A stretch of DNA of 64,000 nucleotides from NCBI GenBank assembly GCA_037127255.1, contig JBANSL010000020.1, positions 51,869,098 through 51,933,097 on the forward strand, in the 5' to 3' direction. Positions 1 to 10,765 of the stretch are shown one piece after another. The stretch's first letter is position 1, and every line of letters starts with the position of its first letter. This stretch comes from Persicaria tinctoria (taxonomy: Eukaryota; Streptophyta; Magnoliopsida; Caryophyllales; Polygonaceae). The notes below the pieces were generated by a model, which worked only from the letters and a program-made list of their open reading frames with translations, did no database searches and was not told the DNA's origin. A program made the translations under genes and the position numbers.

Positions 1-540
1 TTCACCTGAAAGGTGCACAATTTTAGCTTGTTCAAGGAGATCATCAAGGCACAGAAGATAATGAGCCCTGTTTTCCCAGCTGGGGATTGTAATTTTGAGG
101 ATTGGTGTCTACCAGAGTACAGTGAATGGGGAAGATCACTTGTCCATGTGTTTGGAGAGTAAAGATACTGAGAAGAACACTCTGTTAATCTCAGATAGGA
201 GTTGCTGGTGTTTGTTCAGAATGTCTGTGTTGAATCAGAAACCCGGACTAAATCATATGCACAGGGATTCTTATGGAAGGTTTGCTGCTGATAATAAGAG
301 TGGGGATAACACAAGCCTTGGCTGGAATGGTTATATGAATATGGCTTGACTTTTTAGGGCTGGATTCTGGATATTTGGTCGATGATACAGCAAACTTTAG
401 CACTTCGTTTCACGTCATTAAGGAGCTTAGTAGCTTTTCAAAGAATGGAGTTTTGCTTGGGGTGAGGAGTGGAAGTGGGGCAAGGAAGTCCAATGGGCAT
501 AGTGGGAAATTCACTTGGAGGATTGAGAACTTCACCCCCA
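1..540 (+). pseudogene. MATH/TRAF-like domain protein fragment, frameshifted
   Basis: The conceptual translation resembles plant multi-MATH (TRAF-like) proteins of the Arabidopsis At2g25320 type. Stretches such as SVLNQKPGLNHMHRDSYGRF (from about 220) and GKFTWRIENF (about 508-537) are typical of the linker and start of a MATH domain in that family. The reading frame is broken twice by apparent one-base insertions, one near 92 (before LRIGVYQS) and one near 345, where the frame stops and resumes in another phase. Similarity ends abruptly after IENFT at about 540. The 5' part lies outside the window. I infer a non-functional gene fragment, either a decayed duplicate or a transposon-captured piece. 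The family call rests on remembered similarity. Confidence 0.7.
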
Positions 541-1889
541 CTTATCCAGAAAGACAAAGTGCACAGAGAAAGACAAACACATCCACAAGTAAATTTAGGA
601 CATCTGAACTGATTAAAAACAAATAATAGATTAGCCAGCCATTGAAATGAAGAAGATGATACTAAAAGATATATATGACAAAGTGCAAAAAAATAGGTAT
701 GCTTCTACATTAAAAGAACTAAAGTGCAAAAAAAACAGATGTAAATATCGAGTATCAAGCCGCAATATTTTCCCCTTTAGAGAGAGAAGATATGTTAGCA
801 ATCAAAGCGAAAATAATGAATGTAAAACCCTTTTTATAAAGGGAAATGGAAAAACTATGCATGCTTTGGCAACAAAAATAAATAGATGTTAATATGAATG
901 AGGAAGATACACTATTTCAATTCAGTAAAGAGAGGAAAAGGCAGCCTTATTTAAAATTGAAAATGTAACGTGTAATATACATATGCTGATGATTAAAGGA
1001 TGGAAACCATACTGATCTACGATTTATAGCACATAAATACCCATGTGAAGTCATGATTCCCATAATTGTATACAAAAACTGCACTCAAGGTTTTTTTTGT
1101 GGTAATTCAAAAGGGGTAGGGGAACAGATATTGAGGCACGTGAAGTACTCACATCGGCGATCCTCTCTTAGCACATAGGTCATTTGTGGTTAATACGTAT
1201 AAGTTATGGAACCCTTTCCATTAACATAAGAAACAAATTCCTTCCTATTCTTCCAATAAAATCTCCAGGTTACAACAAGGGAGAAGGCATCCAAAAAATT
1301 AATGAGGCAGGAGAAAACTACAAAAGGATGACCGCCAAATTTCTCGCGTGATGACCACCAAATTTCTAATAATTCTCATCAAACAAGTTAAAATTTTCAA
1401 TTCAAAGGGTCTCTCTATCTTCTAAAATAAGGACCTGCAGTTTCTCGTTACCATTAACTCGGTCTATTCCCTTCACAAACCTGAGGATCTAATGAATTTG
1501 CAAATGGGAGAAGAGTATCAATCCTTCCACAAACTAAAGGCAAGTCATTATGTCATGAACTGCACTATATCATTTAAAAGGGCTGCATATTGGTTGTAAG
1601 AGAAAAGCCAAGGGTGCATAAGATGAGGGATAAGAGGAATCATAATTCACAGAAAAAAAAGAAAAAGACATTCATATAGGTGCCAATTATTGCCACTCAT
1701 TATCAATTCTAAACAATATGAATATCCATTCTCATTCAAGAGAAAGAGGGAGAAAATGAACCTTCTTGAGACAACATTTACAATTATAGAAAAGGTTAAA
1801 ATTAAAAACATCTACTCTAAACCCAAATCTGTACACAACGCCAATTACAATCGTAAAGAAAGCTAACATGAGAAACAACTAAACCAAAC
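541..1889. other. Non-coding AT-rich stretch
   Basis: I see no convincing coding, RNA or transposon signal. The short open frames here are A-rich and resemble no family I know. Confidence 0.5.
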
Positions 1890-1897
1890 ATGAAGGA

Positions 1898-2112
1898 CTA
1901 TTCTAAACAAGCACTGATTGTAAATTTGGGGATAATCTTTCTTACACATTTCAACAAACATCTTGAGTGCATTACCAACTCACAAGTCCCAATTCGAAAT
2001 TCTAAACAAGCACCGATTGTAAATTTTGGGATAATCTTTCTGAGACATTTCAACAAACACCTTGAACGCATCATGAACCCACATGTCTCAATTCGAAATT
2101 CTAAACAAGCAT
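1898..2112. repeat. Direct tandem repeat, period about 99 bp
   Basis: The phrase TCTAAACAAGCA recurs at 1902, 2001 and 2100. The two intervening units are similar throughout (ATAATCTTTCTxxxACATTT, CAACAAACxxCTTGA). There are two full copies plus the start of a third. It lies just downstream of the starch synthase fragments, which run on the minus strand. Confidence 0.8.
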
Positions 2113-2246
2113 TGAGAAATGCTTGCAAGGTAAGCTTCTCTTGTCACATTTCGGACAAAATAAGCTTGCACAAATGTACAGGGAAAAATGCAAGATTTAT
2201 GAATTAAGTAATCACTGGGAGTTTTGAAAGAGAATTCAATACTTAC

Positions 2247-3029
2247 AGGAATGTATTTGTCATTGTATGGATCCCATATATCTGGGTCAGTCCCATTTAT
2301 TATATACCATGAAATTTCTGAAGATTAGGAGCAATTGTAGGATTTCCAGCAAATTCCTTGGAATAAGTTTGTCAGACCTGTTAATACAAGACAATGAAAA
2401 GTTAAAGGGAGCAAACAAAAAGACAACTATATTTTAGTAAAATAATGCAAAACTCACAATTTTGATTAGCAAAAGACGGAACTGATTTATTCGAAATTCA
2501 TAGAATATTTTATTAGAATATTTTAGTTCTAAGAGTGACACATAATCAAGGTAGGAACACATAATGAACAGAAACCTGAGTCTTAAAACTAATTTTTCTT
2601 ATAAATAACAACTGGCTTCAATACTGAGAGAAATAGAACAAGAGGCCCACAAGGAACAACACAGAGCTTAGTATTAGAGGTGATGTTAACTGCATGTTTT
2701 GTGATTTGAGTCGTAGGGGAAATGACCAATGGGCAGTACATCTGGTAGAGAAATTGGTGTGCTGGGTGGAGATGGAATGATGTTGGTAGTGGTCTGAAAT
2801 CTAAATTATTGGGTAATAATTATGGTGTTCGAATGTTTCACAAGAGCAATATCACTTACAGTTGTAGCCTTATCTGAATATGTCATGGCTTTTCCGCTGA
2901 AGTTAGCTCCAAACTCAAGATTGTGAATGGTGAACACTATAAGGGCCTTATTCAGACCATACTGTTGGTAGTGCTCTTAAACAACCATGCATTAGGCGCA
3001 CTTGACCAGTCATGGCAATGAATTACATC
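2247..3029 (-). pseudogene. Starch synthase III (GT5 family) fragment, two exons, broken
   Basis: Starch synthase III extends starch glucans from ADP-glucose in plastids. Two minus-strand exons match its catalytic domain. Exon 3029-2860 encodes HCHDWSSAP and then FTIHNLEFGANF and YSDKATT. Exon 2377-2247 encodes the region ending in DPDIWDPYNDKYIP. Both keep recognisable splice sites: AG before 3029 and 2377, and GTAAG after 2860 and 2247. The copy is dead. Exon 3029-2860 lacks one base after TGGTTGTTTAAG, the next exon has TGA where the family has serine (near 2372), and a two-base insertion lies near 2295. No other exons of the usual large N-terminal region are recognisable upstream, so this is a fragment and not a decayed whole gene. 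Confidence 0.8.
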
Positions 3030-4770
3030 CTGTCCGGAAGAAACAATGATTAAACAACATGCAGTGTTCAGTCAAAGACACTAAGAAACTATAGAATGCT
3101 TATGATTTATGAGTTAGGATAAGGAGTTCTCCTACATAACTCCATAATAAAGGGTAAACTAAATTACATTGGACAATCTTAAGTCTTAACCTTTCCCATT
3201 CAAATACAGAAACACGGTATGCATAATTCAAGGTATATACAGTCAGTCTGGAACCTTATATCCAGAATGCGCAAAGTTTATTTACATGCACCATCTGAAG
3301 GCCTATGACCAAGCAGGCACAGATACAATACAGGGACAACAACCAGGAAATTCCCCTACTACTCCTTTACAATCCGACAGATTAAACAAATATAAAAGCA
3401 GGCTAGGTTTGCTATCTATGTTTTAAAATGAAATTGATAAAGGGATAAAGGGAGGCGGTAACACTAAACAAGCAATATGAGCAATTAAATGGATAAGATG
3501 CATAACTTCTCCCATGTTTCCCTTAGTTGTTTATTTTTTTTCCTGAGCAAAATAACCCATATATGTATAAAGAAATTGAGTGTCAATGATTCAAAGGTAA
3601 TCAGAGCAATCTGATGAAATTATATAAGAAGGTACAAGGCAATTAAAAAAATAATTATGAAACCTACCTCTTGTTTAATCACCGGCATTTTCACCTTCTT
3701 CACAATAGATGATTTGAATGTAGCTTGACAAACCTCATTTACTCAAAGACAACCTTTTATTAAGATCAAATGTGAAATGACTACTTAAATCACTATGATA
3801 ATAATTAAAATTTAACTACATAACATTTAATAATCAACATCTTAAAAAAGCATGCATTTACAGTGCCACACAAGTTCAACACAACTAAATCTGCAACAAC
3901 TCAAAGGTGTTGTCCTCACATACAGAAACAGCATATATCTTTAAATGTTGATCAATGATCTCTAGCTTCGAATTCATACAAATATGATCCGAAACATGAA
4001 TGAAATTCGCATTTATATATTATAATCTAGATCTACATAGAATTGACAAAATAAAAGTTTCGCTAAGGAAAAAAAATGGTTTGCGTTTCCAAATACTGCA
4101 GTTGCAAATTCAGCCGAGATCGACAAGGGAAATAAACTAAACATCTCCCGCATAGAGCACTGCACATCAAAGAAACTTGCAGCTCCGAAAGTTAATGGAG
4201 TTTTAATCATCATAAAAACATACTCGAGCAATAAAATCTCCATTCACAGTCCCCTTTGGTAAATTTAATCATTTGGTCAATCCATATTTGCGTGTATGTT
4301 ACTTTATCCTAATTTATTTTCATATGGTTATTTCCTTGCCTTGATTCATAGCGCCTAAATATCAATATCTAATTTTAAAATGAAATCCATCAACTTGAGA
4401 AGATGAGAAATCAACAGAAACAAAATCTGAGACCACTTGCCCCAGAAACGAGTGCCAATATGAACCGGCAACCAATTAGATTTGAAACAAGATGACTTCA
4501 AAAATCGAAATTGAGCAATAACACAACAACGAATATTTTACCTAAATCTTTGAAACAACAATCGACAAAATAGATATGAAAGCAAGTGGCGAGGAATCAG
4601 AGGTTACCTGGTTGACAAAGCAGGCGTAATGGTAGAATTTCAATACGGTAGCTGAGCACAGGGCAATACACACCAATGAAAATCAATTGAAACCATAATA
4701 TGAATAAAAGTAGAACACAAAGGGCATGAATGGTAGAATTTCAATATAAATGAAGTTCAATTACCTGGGA
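3030..4770. other. Non-coding AT-rich stretch, possibly intronic or captured DNA
   Basis: No protein family is recognisable on either strand. A short phrase, ATGGTAGAATTTCAATA, occurs at about 4630 and again at about 4729, suggesting a local duplication. Possible minus-strand splice donors sit near 4606 and 4766, but no exon could be confirmed. Confidence 0.4.
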
Positions 4771-4774
4771 CGGA

Positions 4775-5343
4775 TCAAACAAGACTATCAGTAGGCGAGG
4801 ATTCATGATTCTTAAAGTTTTCGTGCGCAGCTGAGACCGAACAGAGACGGGGGCGAACACAGAGGAGGCGGAGGAAGTTGGCTGGTCCGTCTTCGCCTCC
4901 GACAGAGATTGTGGTGGATTTCTGAGACCGAACAGCCACGAGAGCGAACAAAGGAGTCGAAGGAAGTTGCTGGTCTGGATCTGTGCTCAACTCCAACGGA
5001 GGTTGCGGTGGATTTGTCGACAGATTCAGAAAGGAAGGGGTAGAAGAGACACTGATGAGGGTAAGGAAGGGTAAGGGCGGCTGCTGAACAGGGATAGAGA
5101 TGACGATGGGTTTGTCGAGGAGAGACGGGACGAGCATAAGGTGGAATCCAACGGCGGCCCGAGGGTGGGTTCCTGAAAACACAGCCGGCAACAGAGTGGA
5201 TTGTAAGCTCGGTGAAATGGTGCGGGCGAGGGTAGAGGAGAGACTCTACACGATTTTAGATGAAAGGACAAAAATGGACATTGAAAAGAAAAAATGAATA
5301 ATTTCAAATTCAATGCTTTGAGGGTAAATAGGACATTGAACAC
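4775..5343 (-). other. GC/CT-rich segment resembling a gene 5' leader (minus)
   Basis: Unlike its AT-rich surroundings, this block is GC-rich, and it is CT-rich on the minus strand. Its minus-strand open frames are proline/serine/leucine-rich and match no known family. A possible splice donor, GTAATTG, lies just below 4768. The composition is what one expects of a plant promoter, 5' UTR or first exon on the minus strand, perhaps captured together with the fragments downstream of it. I cannot assign a product. Confidence 0.3.
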
Positions 5344-5439
5344 CCAAATTAGTGTCGTCCGTAGATAGTTTTAGGTTTTTAGCAATGGATGGACTGGATT
5401 GCACAAACTCTCCCACAATCTTATAGGAGTAAGGATATA

Positions 5440-7090
5440 TATATAAATAAACTCTCTTAATTTAGAAGAGTTTAGGATGTTGTGTCAATTTTAGAGGTAT
5501 TTAATGGGTTTTGAGTTTAACCAATCTTTTTTTTTTGCCATTTTTCCTTAATTTTCTTTAATTCTCAATTTTTTCTTTTTTATTTCCCTTTAATTCTCTT
5601 TTTTTCTTTAATTTTACTAACTATTAGGCTTAATTCAAAACATTGAATTCAATCTAATATAACTACTGAGCTTAAATTAAATTCATTTACTAACTATGTA
5701 TATCTATATCTATACCTATATAAACTCTTGATTTAGAAGAGTTTATGATGCTGTGTCAATCTTATAGGCATTTAAGGGGTTTTGACCAACCTTTTTTTTT
5801 CAATTTTTCTTTGATTTTCTATAATTATCAATTTTTTCTTTTTTCCCCCTGTAATTCTCTTTTTTTCTTTAATTTTACTAACTATCTATATCTATATCTA
5901 TATCTATATCTTTATCTATATAAACTATTAATTTAGAAGAGTTTAGGATGATGTGTCAATCTTAGAGGCATTCAAGAGGTTTTGACCAATCTTTTTTTTT
6001 TGCCATTTTCTTTGATTTTCTTTAATTCTCAATTTTTTCTTTTTTTTTTCCTTTAATTTTACTAACTATCTATATCTATATAAACTCTTAATTTAGAAGA
6101 GTTTAGGATGGTGTATCAATCTTATAGACATTTAAGGGGTTTTGACCAATCTTTTTTTTTCATTTTTCTTTGATTTTCTTTAATTCTCAAATTTTTCTTT
6201 TTTTTTCCCTTTAATTCTCTTTTTTTCTTTAATTTTACTAACTATCTATATCTATATCTATCTGTATCTATATAAACTCTTAATTTAGAAGAGTTTAGAA
6301 TGATTTGTCAATCTTAGAGGCATTTAAGCAGTTTTGATCAATTATATTTTTTTTTCCATTTTCTTTGGTTTTCTTTAATTCTCATTTTTTTTATTTTTTT
6401 CCTTTAATTCTTTTTTTTTTCTTTAATTTTACTAACTATCTATATCTATATAAACTCTTAATTTAAAAGGTTTTAGGATGATGTATCAATCTTAGAGGCA
6501 TTTAAGGGGGTTTTACCAATCTTTTTTTTTTGCCATTTTCTTTGATTTTCTTTAATTCTCAATTTTATTTTATTTTCCCTTTAATTCTCTTTTTTTTTTC
6601 TTTAATTTTACTAACTATTGGGCTTAATTCAAAACATCGAATTCAATCTAATATAACTACTAGGCTTAAATCAAATTCATTTACTAACTATGTATATCTA
6701 TGTCTATATCTATATAAACTCTTAATTTAAAAGGTTTTAGGATGATGTATCAATCTTAGAGGCATTTAAGGGGGTTTTACCAATCTTTTTTTTTTGCCAT
6801 TTTCTTTGATCTATATAAACTCTTAATTTAGAAGAGTTGATAATGATGTGTCAATCTTAGAGGCATTTTATGGAATTTTGATCAATCATATTTTTTTCCA
6901 TTTTCTTTGAATTTCTTTAATTCTCATTTTTTTTCTTTTTTTCCTTTAATTCTCATTTTTCTTTAATTTTACTAACGATTGTGCTTAATTCAAAATATTG
7001 AATTCAATCTAATATAACTATCTATATCTGTATCTATATCTATATCTATATAACTATTTAAATTAGTAGAGTTTAGGCTGATTATATTTT
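5440..7090 (+). repeat. T-rich tandem array of about nine degenerate units
   Basis: The core AAACTCTTAATTTAGAAGAG followed by TTTAGGATGATGTGTCAA recurs at about 5449, 5723, 5923, 6081, 6274, 6452, 6716, 6817 and, most diverged, 7053. Each core is followed by a (G)CCATTTT-CTTTGATT-TTCTTTAATTCTC pyrimidine tract and preceded by TATCTATATCTATATA. Spacing varies from about 100 to 275 bp. Some units carry an extra GGCTTAATTCAAAACAT insert (5628, 6620, 6982). The array abuts captured gene fragments and probably belongs to the 5' part of the Helitron-like element. Confidence 0.85.
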
Positions 7091-7384
7091 CCCTTTTTTT
7101 TTTCCTTCCAATTTTTACCTCCTCTTCACAATTTGGAAGGAACGATAGGGTTCATTCCCGCCTCAGACGACTCCATGTTGTCCATTGAGCATCTCCCTAT
7201 TAAGATGCCCCCTCTACTGATTTCGTGCCTCTCGCCGACTTCATGTTTTTTTTCCTTCTCCAAAGACGCTTCTTCCTCCTCCTTCGTTCTCCCATTCTTT
7301 CTCATCCTCTCTGTAATTACTCTTTTGCTAAGAGCAAAACAGCCTAATTCACCAACAATCCCCGCCCCCCGACTTTCAGAGACG

Positions 7385-7650
7385 CTTCCCATACGCCGAT
7401 TAGATGGTGGACGGGCGATTTGATCGGTTCTGGCGCTTTCGCCCGTGTATACATGGGGATGAATCTCGAGTCTGGCGAGCTTCTTGCCTTTAAAGAGGTA
7501 GATCAATCGATTCGTGGATCCCAAATCTTCTCTTGCCTTTTCCATTTTATGGATTTTAAGTTTCAATTTCTGGAGGTTTTGTGGTTAAAATTTGAATTTT
7601 TGATGTGTTTAGGTTTTAATTGCTACCAGTAATGCTTCAAGGGAGAAGTT
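7385..7650 (+). pseudogene. ANP/NPK1-type MAPKKK fragment (kinase start)
   Basis: The translation GSGAFARVYMGMNLESGELL at about 7424-7486 matches the glycine-rich loop of plant ANP/NPK1 MAP kinase kinase kinases, which have G-GAFG-VYMGMNLDSGELLAVK. A splice donor follows AAAGAG at 7497. The next exon starts after AG at 7612 with VLIATSNASREK, the correct continuation in that family. Just upstream, the expected IRW-KG-DLIG is only partly preserved and frame-shifted. The loop reads GAFAR instead of GAFGR, and the VAIK-lysine region reads AFKE. The rest of the kinase is absent. It is a truncated exon pair inside the Helitron-like element. Confidence 0.8.
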
Positions 7651-8049
7651 GAACAACTGTGTTGAGAGTTTTCTTCTTCAATCATTATCTTGATAATATT
7701 CTTACCTCGGTATGACTTTTCTCAATTGTGTGGATTAGGGTTTTTAATGTCGTCGGTTTTCTTTTATTTCTTTCTTACAATTGGATTCGATTGATTGTGG
7801 TCCAATAAAGCTATGAGAACATAATTTGAGATTTTTACATATTAGCTGAGATTGCGGTAGTTTATAATATGAAATGGTTTATCTAGTACAGATTGAGCTC
7901 CAAATAGTAGATGGATTGGTCAAGGACAGGACCCAATGTGTGCCTAATTAACCTTACTGCTTCATGCATATCTATTACAAGGTTTTTTCTTAAATTCTAG
8001 CTTTCATCCGCTCAGTGATACGTCTGCTAAGACTCGAGGTTTGATTTGC

Positions 8050-8390
8050 TGACCGAAATTAGTTTCTTGATTAATGCTCAGGTTTGGTTTTAGACTTCAT
8101 GGTTGGTAACTCAAGTGATTTTCTCTATTCATAGATGTTTGATTCTTGATTCTATTATAAAATACATTCTTTATCATTCAACATCTATAAATATGTAATT
8201 CATAGACGATTTCTTTTAGACTTCATTGTTGGCCGAAATTAGTTTCCTGAATCTTGCTCAAGTTTGCTTTTAGACTTTATGGTTGTTGACTCAAGTGACT
8301 TAGCTCTCTTCATAGAAGTTTTATTCTTGATTCTTGATTCTTGATTCTTTTCTAAAATATATTCTTTATCATTCAACATCTATAAATCTG
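8050..8390. repeat. Tandem duplication of about 160 bp
   Basis: The segment GCTCAGGTTTGGTTTTAGAC at about 8079 through AACATCTATAAATATGTAAT near 8200 is repeated, diverged, at about 8249-8394. A small TTGATTC microsatellite (8333-8355) lies inside the second copy. It lies between the two captured gene fragments. Confidence 0.7.
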
Positions 8391-8596
8391 TAATTCAATT
8401 CTGTCATTCTATTTATGAAATTTGGCAGTTGTAAATCTGTTCTAAAATTCATTTCTTTAACTCAATTTCTAAAATTCATCTATATATATTTAGTTTATAA
8501 AATTCATCATGTTATTTTATTATAACATTCAGTATTCAATTTATGCAATTCAATTTCCTTAATGTTGTTTCTAAAATTCAGCATCTTATTTATTAA

Positions 8597-8915
8597 GATG
8601 TTGCTAGCCTTGATGTTGCCAAGATTTTCCAAGTTGATCTTAATGCCAATCACCCTGCTTTGGTTCTATTGAAGGAGGAGGCTGAGAAAGTGACTTTACA
8701 TGCATGGTTGGTTCATTTGTTTTTTATTTTTATATGTGTTATAGCTTGGAATTAATGTTCAATCAGTGCCGATGGAGTCATTTCCTGTAATTCTCAGATG
8801 ACGACTTCCCCAAAACAACTATCTTGGAGATTGTATCCACCAACAGATTCCCTTTGATGATGAACTTTTATAGGGAGATTGGTCCAATGATTTTTAACAT
8901 CATATTAAGAAGGAG
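8597..8915 (+). pseudogene. Protein disulfide isomerase-like (PDIL1-5/1-6 type) fragment
   Basis: Two pieces match an internal, redox-inactive thioredoxin-like region of plant PDI-like proteins. The first (8597-8706) reads DVAKIFQVDLNANHPALVLL followed by KEEAEKV. The second (8798-8915) reads TNRFPLMMNFYREIGPMIF. The family typically has PALVLLKKEAEK and, one exon later, ANKLPLVTTFTRE-AP-IFES. The second piece is preceded by an AG acceptor at 8797 and followed by a GT donor at 8916, so exon structure survives. Neither CxxC active site nor the ends of the gene are present. It is probably a captured fragment, since it lies inside the Helitron-like element downstream of the kinase fragment. Confidence 0.7.
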
Positions 8916-9072
8916 GTACATATATGGTTTGGGCTTATGATTCAACATTAGTTGTCTCTATATTTGTGCTTTTGATCGTTGGAAGTACCTTTTGCTTCAC
9001 ATGTGATGCTTTTTACCATAGCCAATGAGATCTAAGTTTTCTTTTATATATAATATTTTAATTTTAAAAAAA

Positions 9073-9099
9073 CGCGCCATGGCGCGGGAATTAGCCTAG
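9073..9099 (+). other. Helitron 3' terminus (hairpin plus CTAG)
   Basis: CGCGCCATGGCGCG (9073-9086) is a perfect palindrome. It is followed by a 9-base spacer, CTAG, and a T outside the element. This matches the known Helitron end rule: a GC-rich hairpin about 10 bases from a CTRR end, with insertion between A and T. Confidence 0.75.
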
Positions 9100-9294
9100 T
9101 ACTACCCTAAATCAGAAGACTTTGCTGACGTGTCAACCTCTTCTTAATTTTCGTTAATTCAACCAATCCCCTATTTTATACTCTTTAATTTTTTTTTTAC
9201 CCCTCTCCTATCCTCCCTTTCCAATTCTTGCCCATCTAGACTCGGCCGCTAGGGTTCCCAACTCCCCGAACAATCCTAAGGGAACAATTCAAAG

Positions 9295-9770
9295 CTCGGC
9301 GGGGAAGGGCCTTGGCGGGAATGAAACCGCACCTTGGCGGCCTTGACGGGTGCAAGAAGGAGACTTGGCGGCCTTAGCGGGTGCATATCGGGCTTGGCGG
9401 AGAAGAGTTTTGGCGGTCACTGAACGAAGGCTTAACGGTCTTGGCGGTTTTAAATTGAGATTATTTAGTTTTTATGGTTTCAAATTTCTTAATTATGAAG
9501 TCTTAATACTTATTTAAACATATCTATGCGGTTTTATATTTGATTTGGACAACTTTAAAATGTCTATGATGGTTTTTTTTATTTGATATGTTATAGACTT
9601 AAAATTAATGCATAATTTATGACATAATATATGTATTATACATAGTTCATTAGATAAATATAATTAGTAAATAAAAAAATGTTTTGTCCGTCAAGAAATC
9701 ACTAATAAGGCCGCTTAATCGTCTTGGCGCTTAGCGAGTTAGCGGTACCCTGTCGTTAAGCATTCTTAAT
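9295..9770 (+). repeat. GGCGG-rich interspersed repeat, copy 1
   Basis: The block begins with many (C)TTGGCGG and TTAGCGG phrases, continues through an AT-rich middle (CATATCTATG, GTTATAGACTTAAAAT) and ends AAGCGGTACCCTGTCGTTAAG-like. An inverted copy lies at 14440-14885. No coding sequence is visible. It may be a non-autonomous element of unknown class. Confidence 0.75.
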
Positions 9771-10610
9771 TAAGCTTCAAGACGAGCTTGGATCTGAACA
9801 AAGGTCTGATGTCTAATCTTAGTAGAATTTGAGTTACAAGCTCTTCTGGAAGAAAGATCGAGTCTTGATTGCCATCCTTGGTTGCAATTTTCATTCATTT
9901 TCTCTGAAATTCCATGGCTGCATATTTCAATCGATGCAAATTTGTGGATTGAAACAAGTCATGGGATCAAAACCAATCGAATCAATCAAATTAACTACTT
10001 ACTACCTACAATTCGATAAGATTCGTATGAAGCTATTGATGAAATTAATGCTAAACTTGGATTCAACTTTGAATATATAACTATGAATACATACTTGATT
10101 ATTTGATATGTTATAGACTTAAAATTATGCATAATTTATGACATAATATATGTATTATACATAGTTCATTGGATAAATATAATTAGCAAATAAAAAAAAT
10201 GTTGTCCATAAAAAAACAGCTAATAAAGCCACTAAATCGTCTTGATGCTTAGCGGTACCCTGTCGCTAAGCATTCTTAATTAAGCTTCTGGGGAGCTTGG
10301 ATCTGAACAAAGGTCTAATGTCCAATCTTAGTAGAATTTGAGTTACAAGCTCTTCTAGAAGAAAGATCGAGTCTTGATTGCCATCCTTGGTTGCAATTTT
10401 CATTCATTTTCTCTGAAATTCCATGGCTGCATATTTCAACTGATGCAAATTTGTTGATTGAAAACAGGTCAAGGGATCGAAACCGATCGAATCAATCAAA
10501 TTAACTACTTACTACCTACAACTCGATAAGATTCGTATGAAGCTATTGATGAAATTAATGCTAAACTTGAATTCAACTTTGAATATATAACTATAAATAC
10601 ATACCTAATC
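9581..10610 (+). repeat. 520-bp tandem duplication
   Basis: The segment starting ATTTGATATGTTATAGACTT at 9581 recurs at 10101. The two units run in parallel to about 10100 and 10610 with few differences, sharing CAAGCTCTTCTxGAAGAAAG and CTTACTACCTACAA. No recognisable protein is encoded. Confidence 0.85.
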
Positions 10611-10765
10611 GTCCTTTTCATCTATATATACCTTTTGGACGCCAATGCTCCGACCGTACGTAATATATATTCTGAATTAAACCCTAGACCGGGGATGTGG
10701 GGTTTTAATCAAACCTTTAAAATCTACATATCTATCTATCGATCTCGTCATCTAATTAATTAAGA

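Larger units (their letters stand above)
5440..9099 (+). mobile_element. Helitron-like element carrying two gene fragments (5' end uncertain)
   Basis: The 3' end has the hallmark structure of plant Helitrons: a perfect 14-base palindrome at 9073-9086, a short spacer, CTAG at 9096-9099 and a T at 9100. Upstream, on the same strand, lie fragments of an ANP/NPK1-type kinase (7385-7650) and a PDI-like protein (8597-8915), as often seen in gene-capturing Helitrons. No Rep/helicase is present, so it would be non-autonomous. The 5' end, expected to begin TC and follow an A, cannot be fixed. I put it at the repeat array, but it could lie further left and include the starch synthase and MATH fragments. 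Confidence 0.5.

Noticed and set aside
4775..5191. 138-codon minus-strand frame as a gene
   Set aside because: It is proline/serine/leucine-rich, has no family resemblance and competes with another overlapping frame; better read as leader-like GC-rich DNA.
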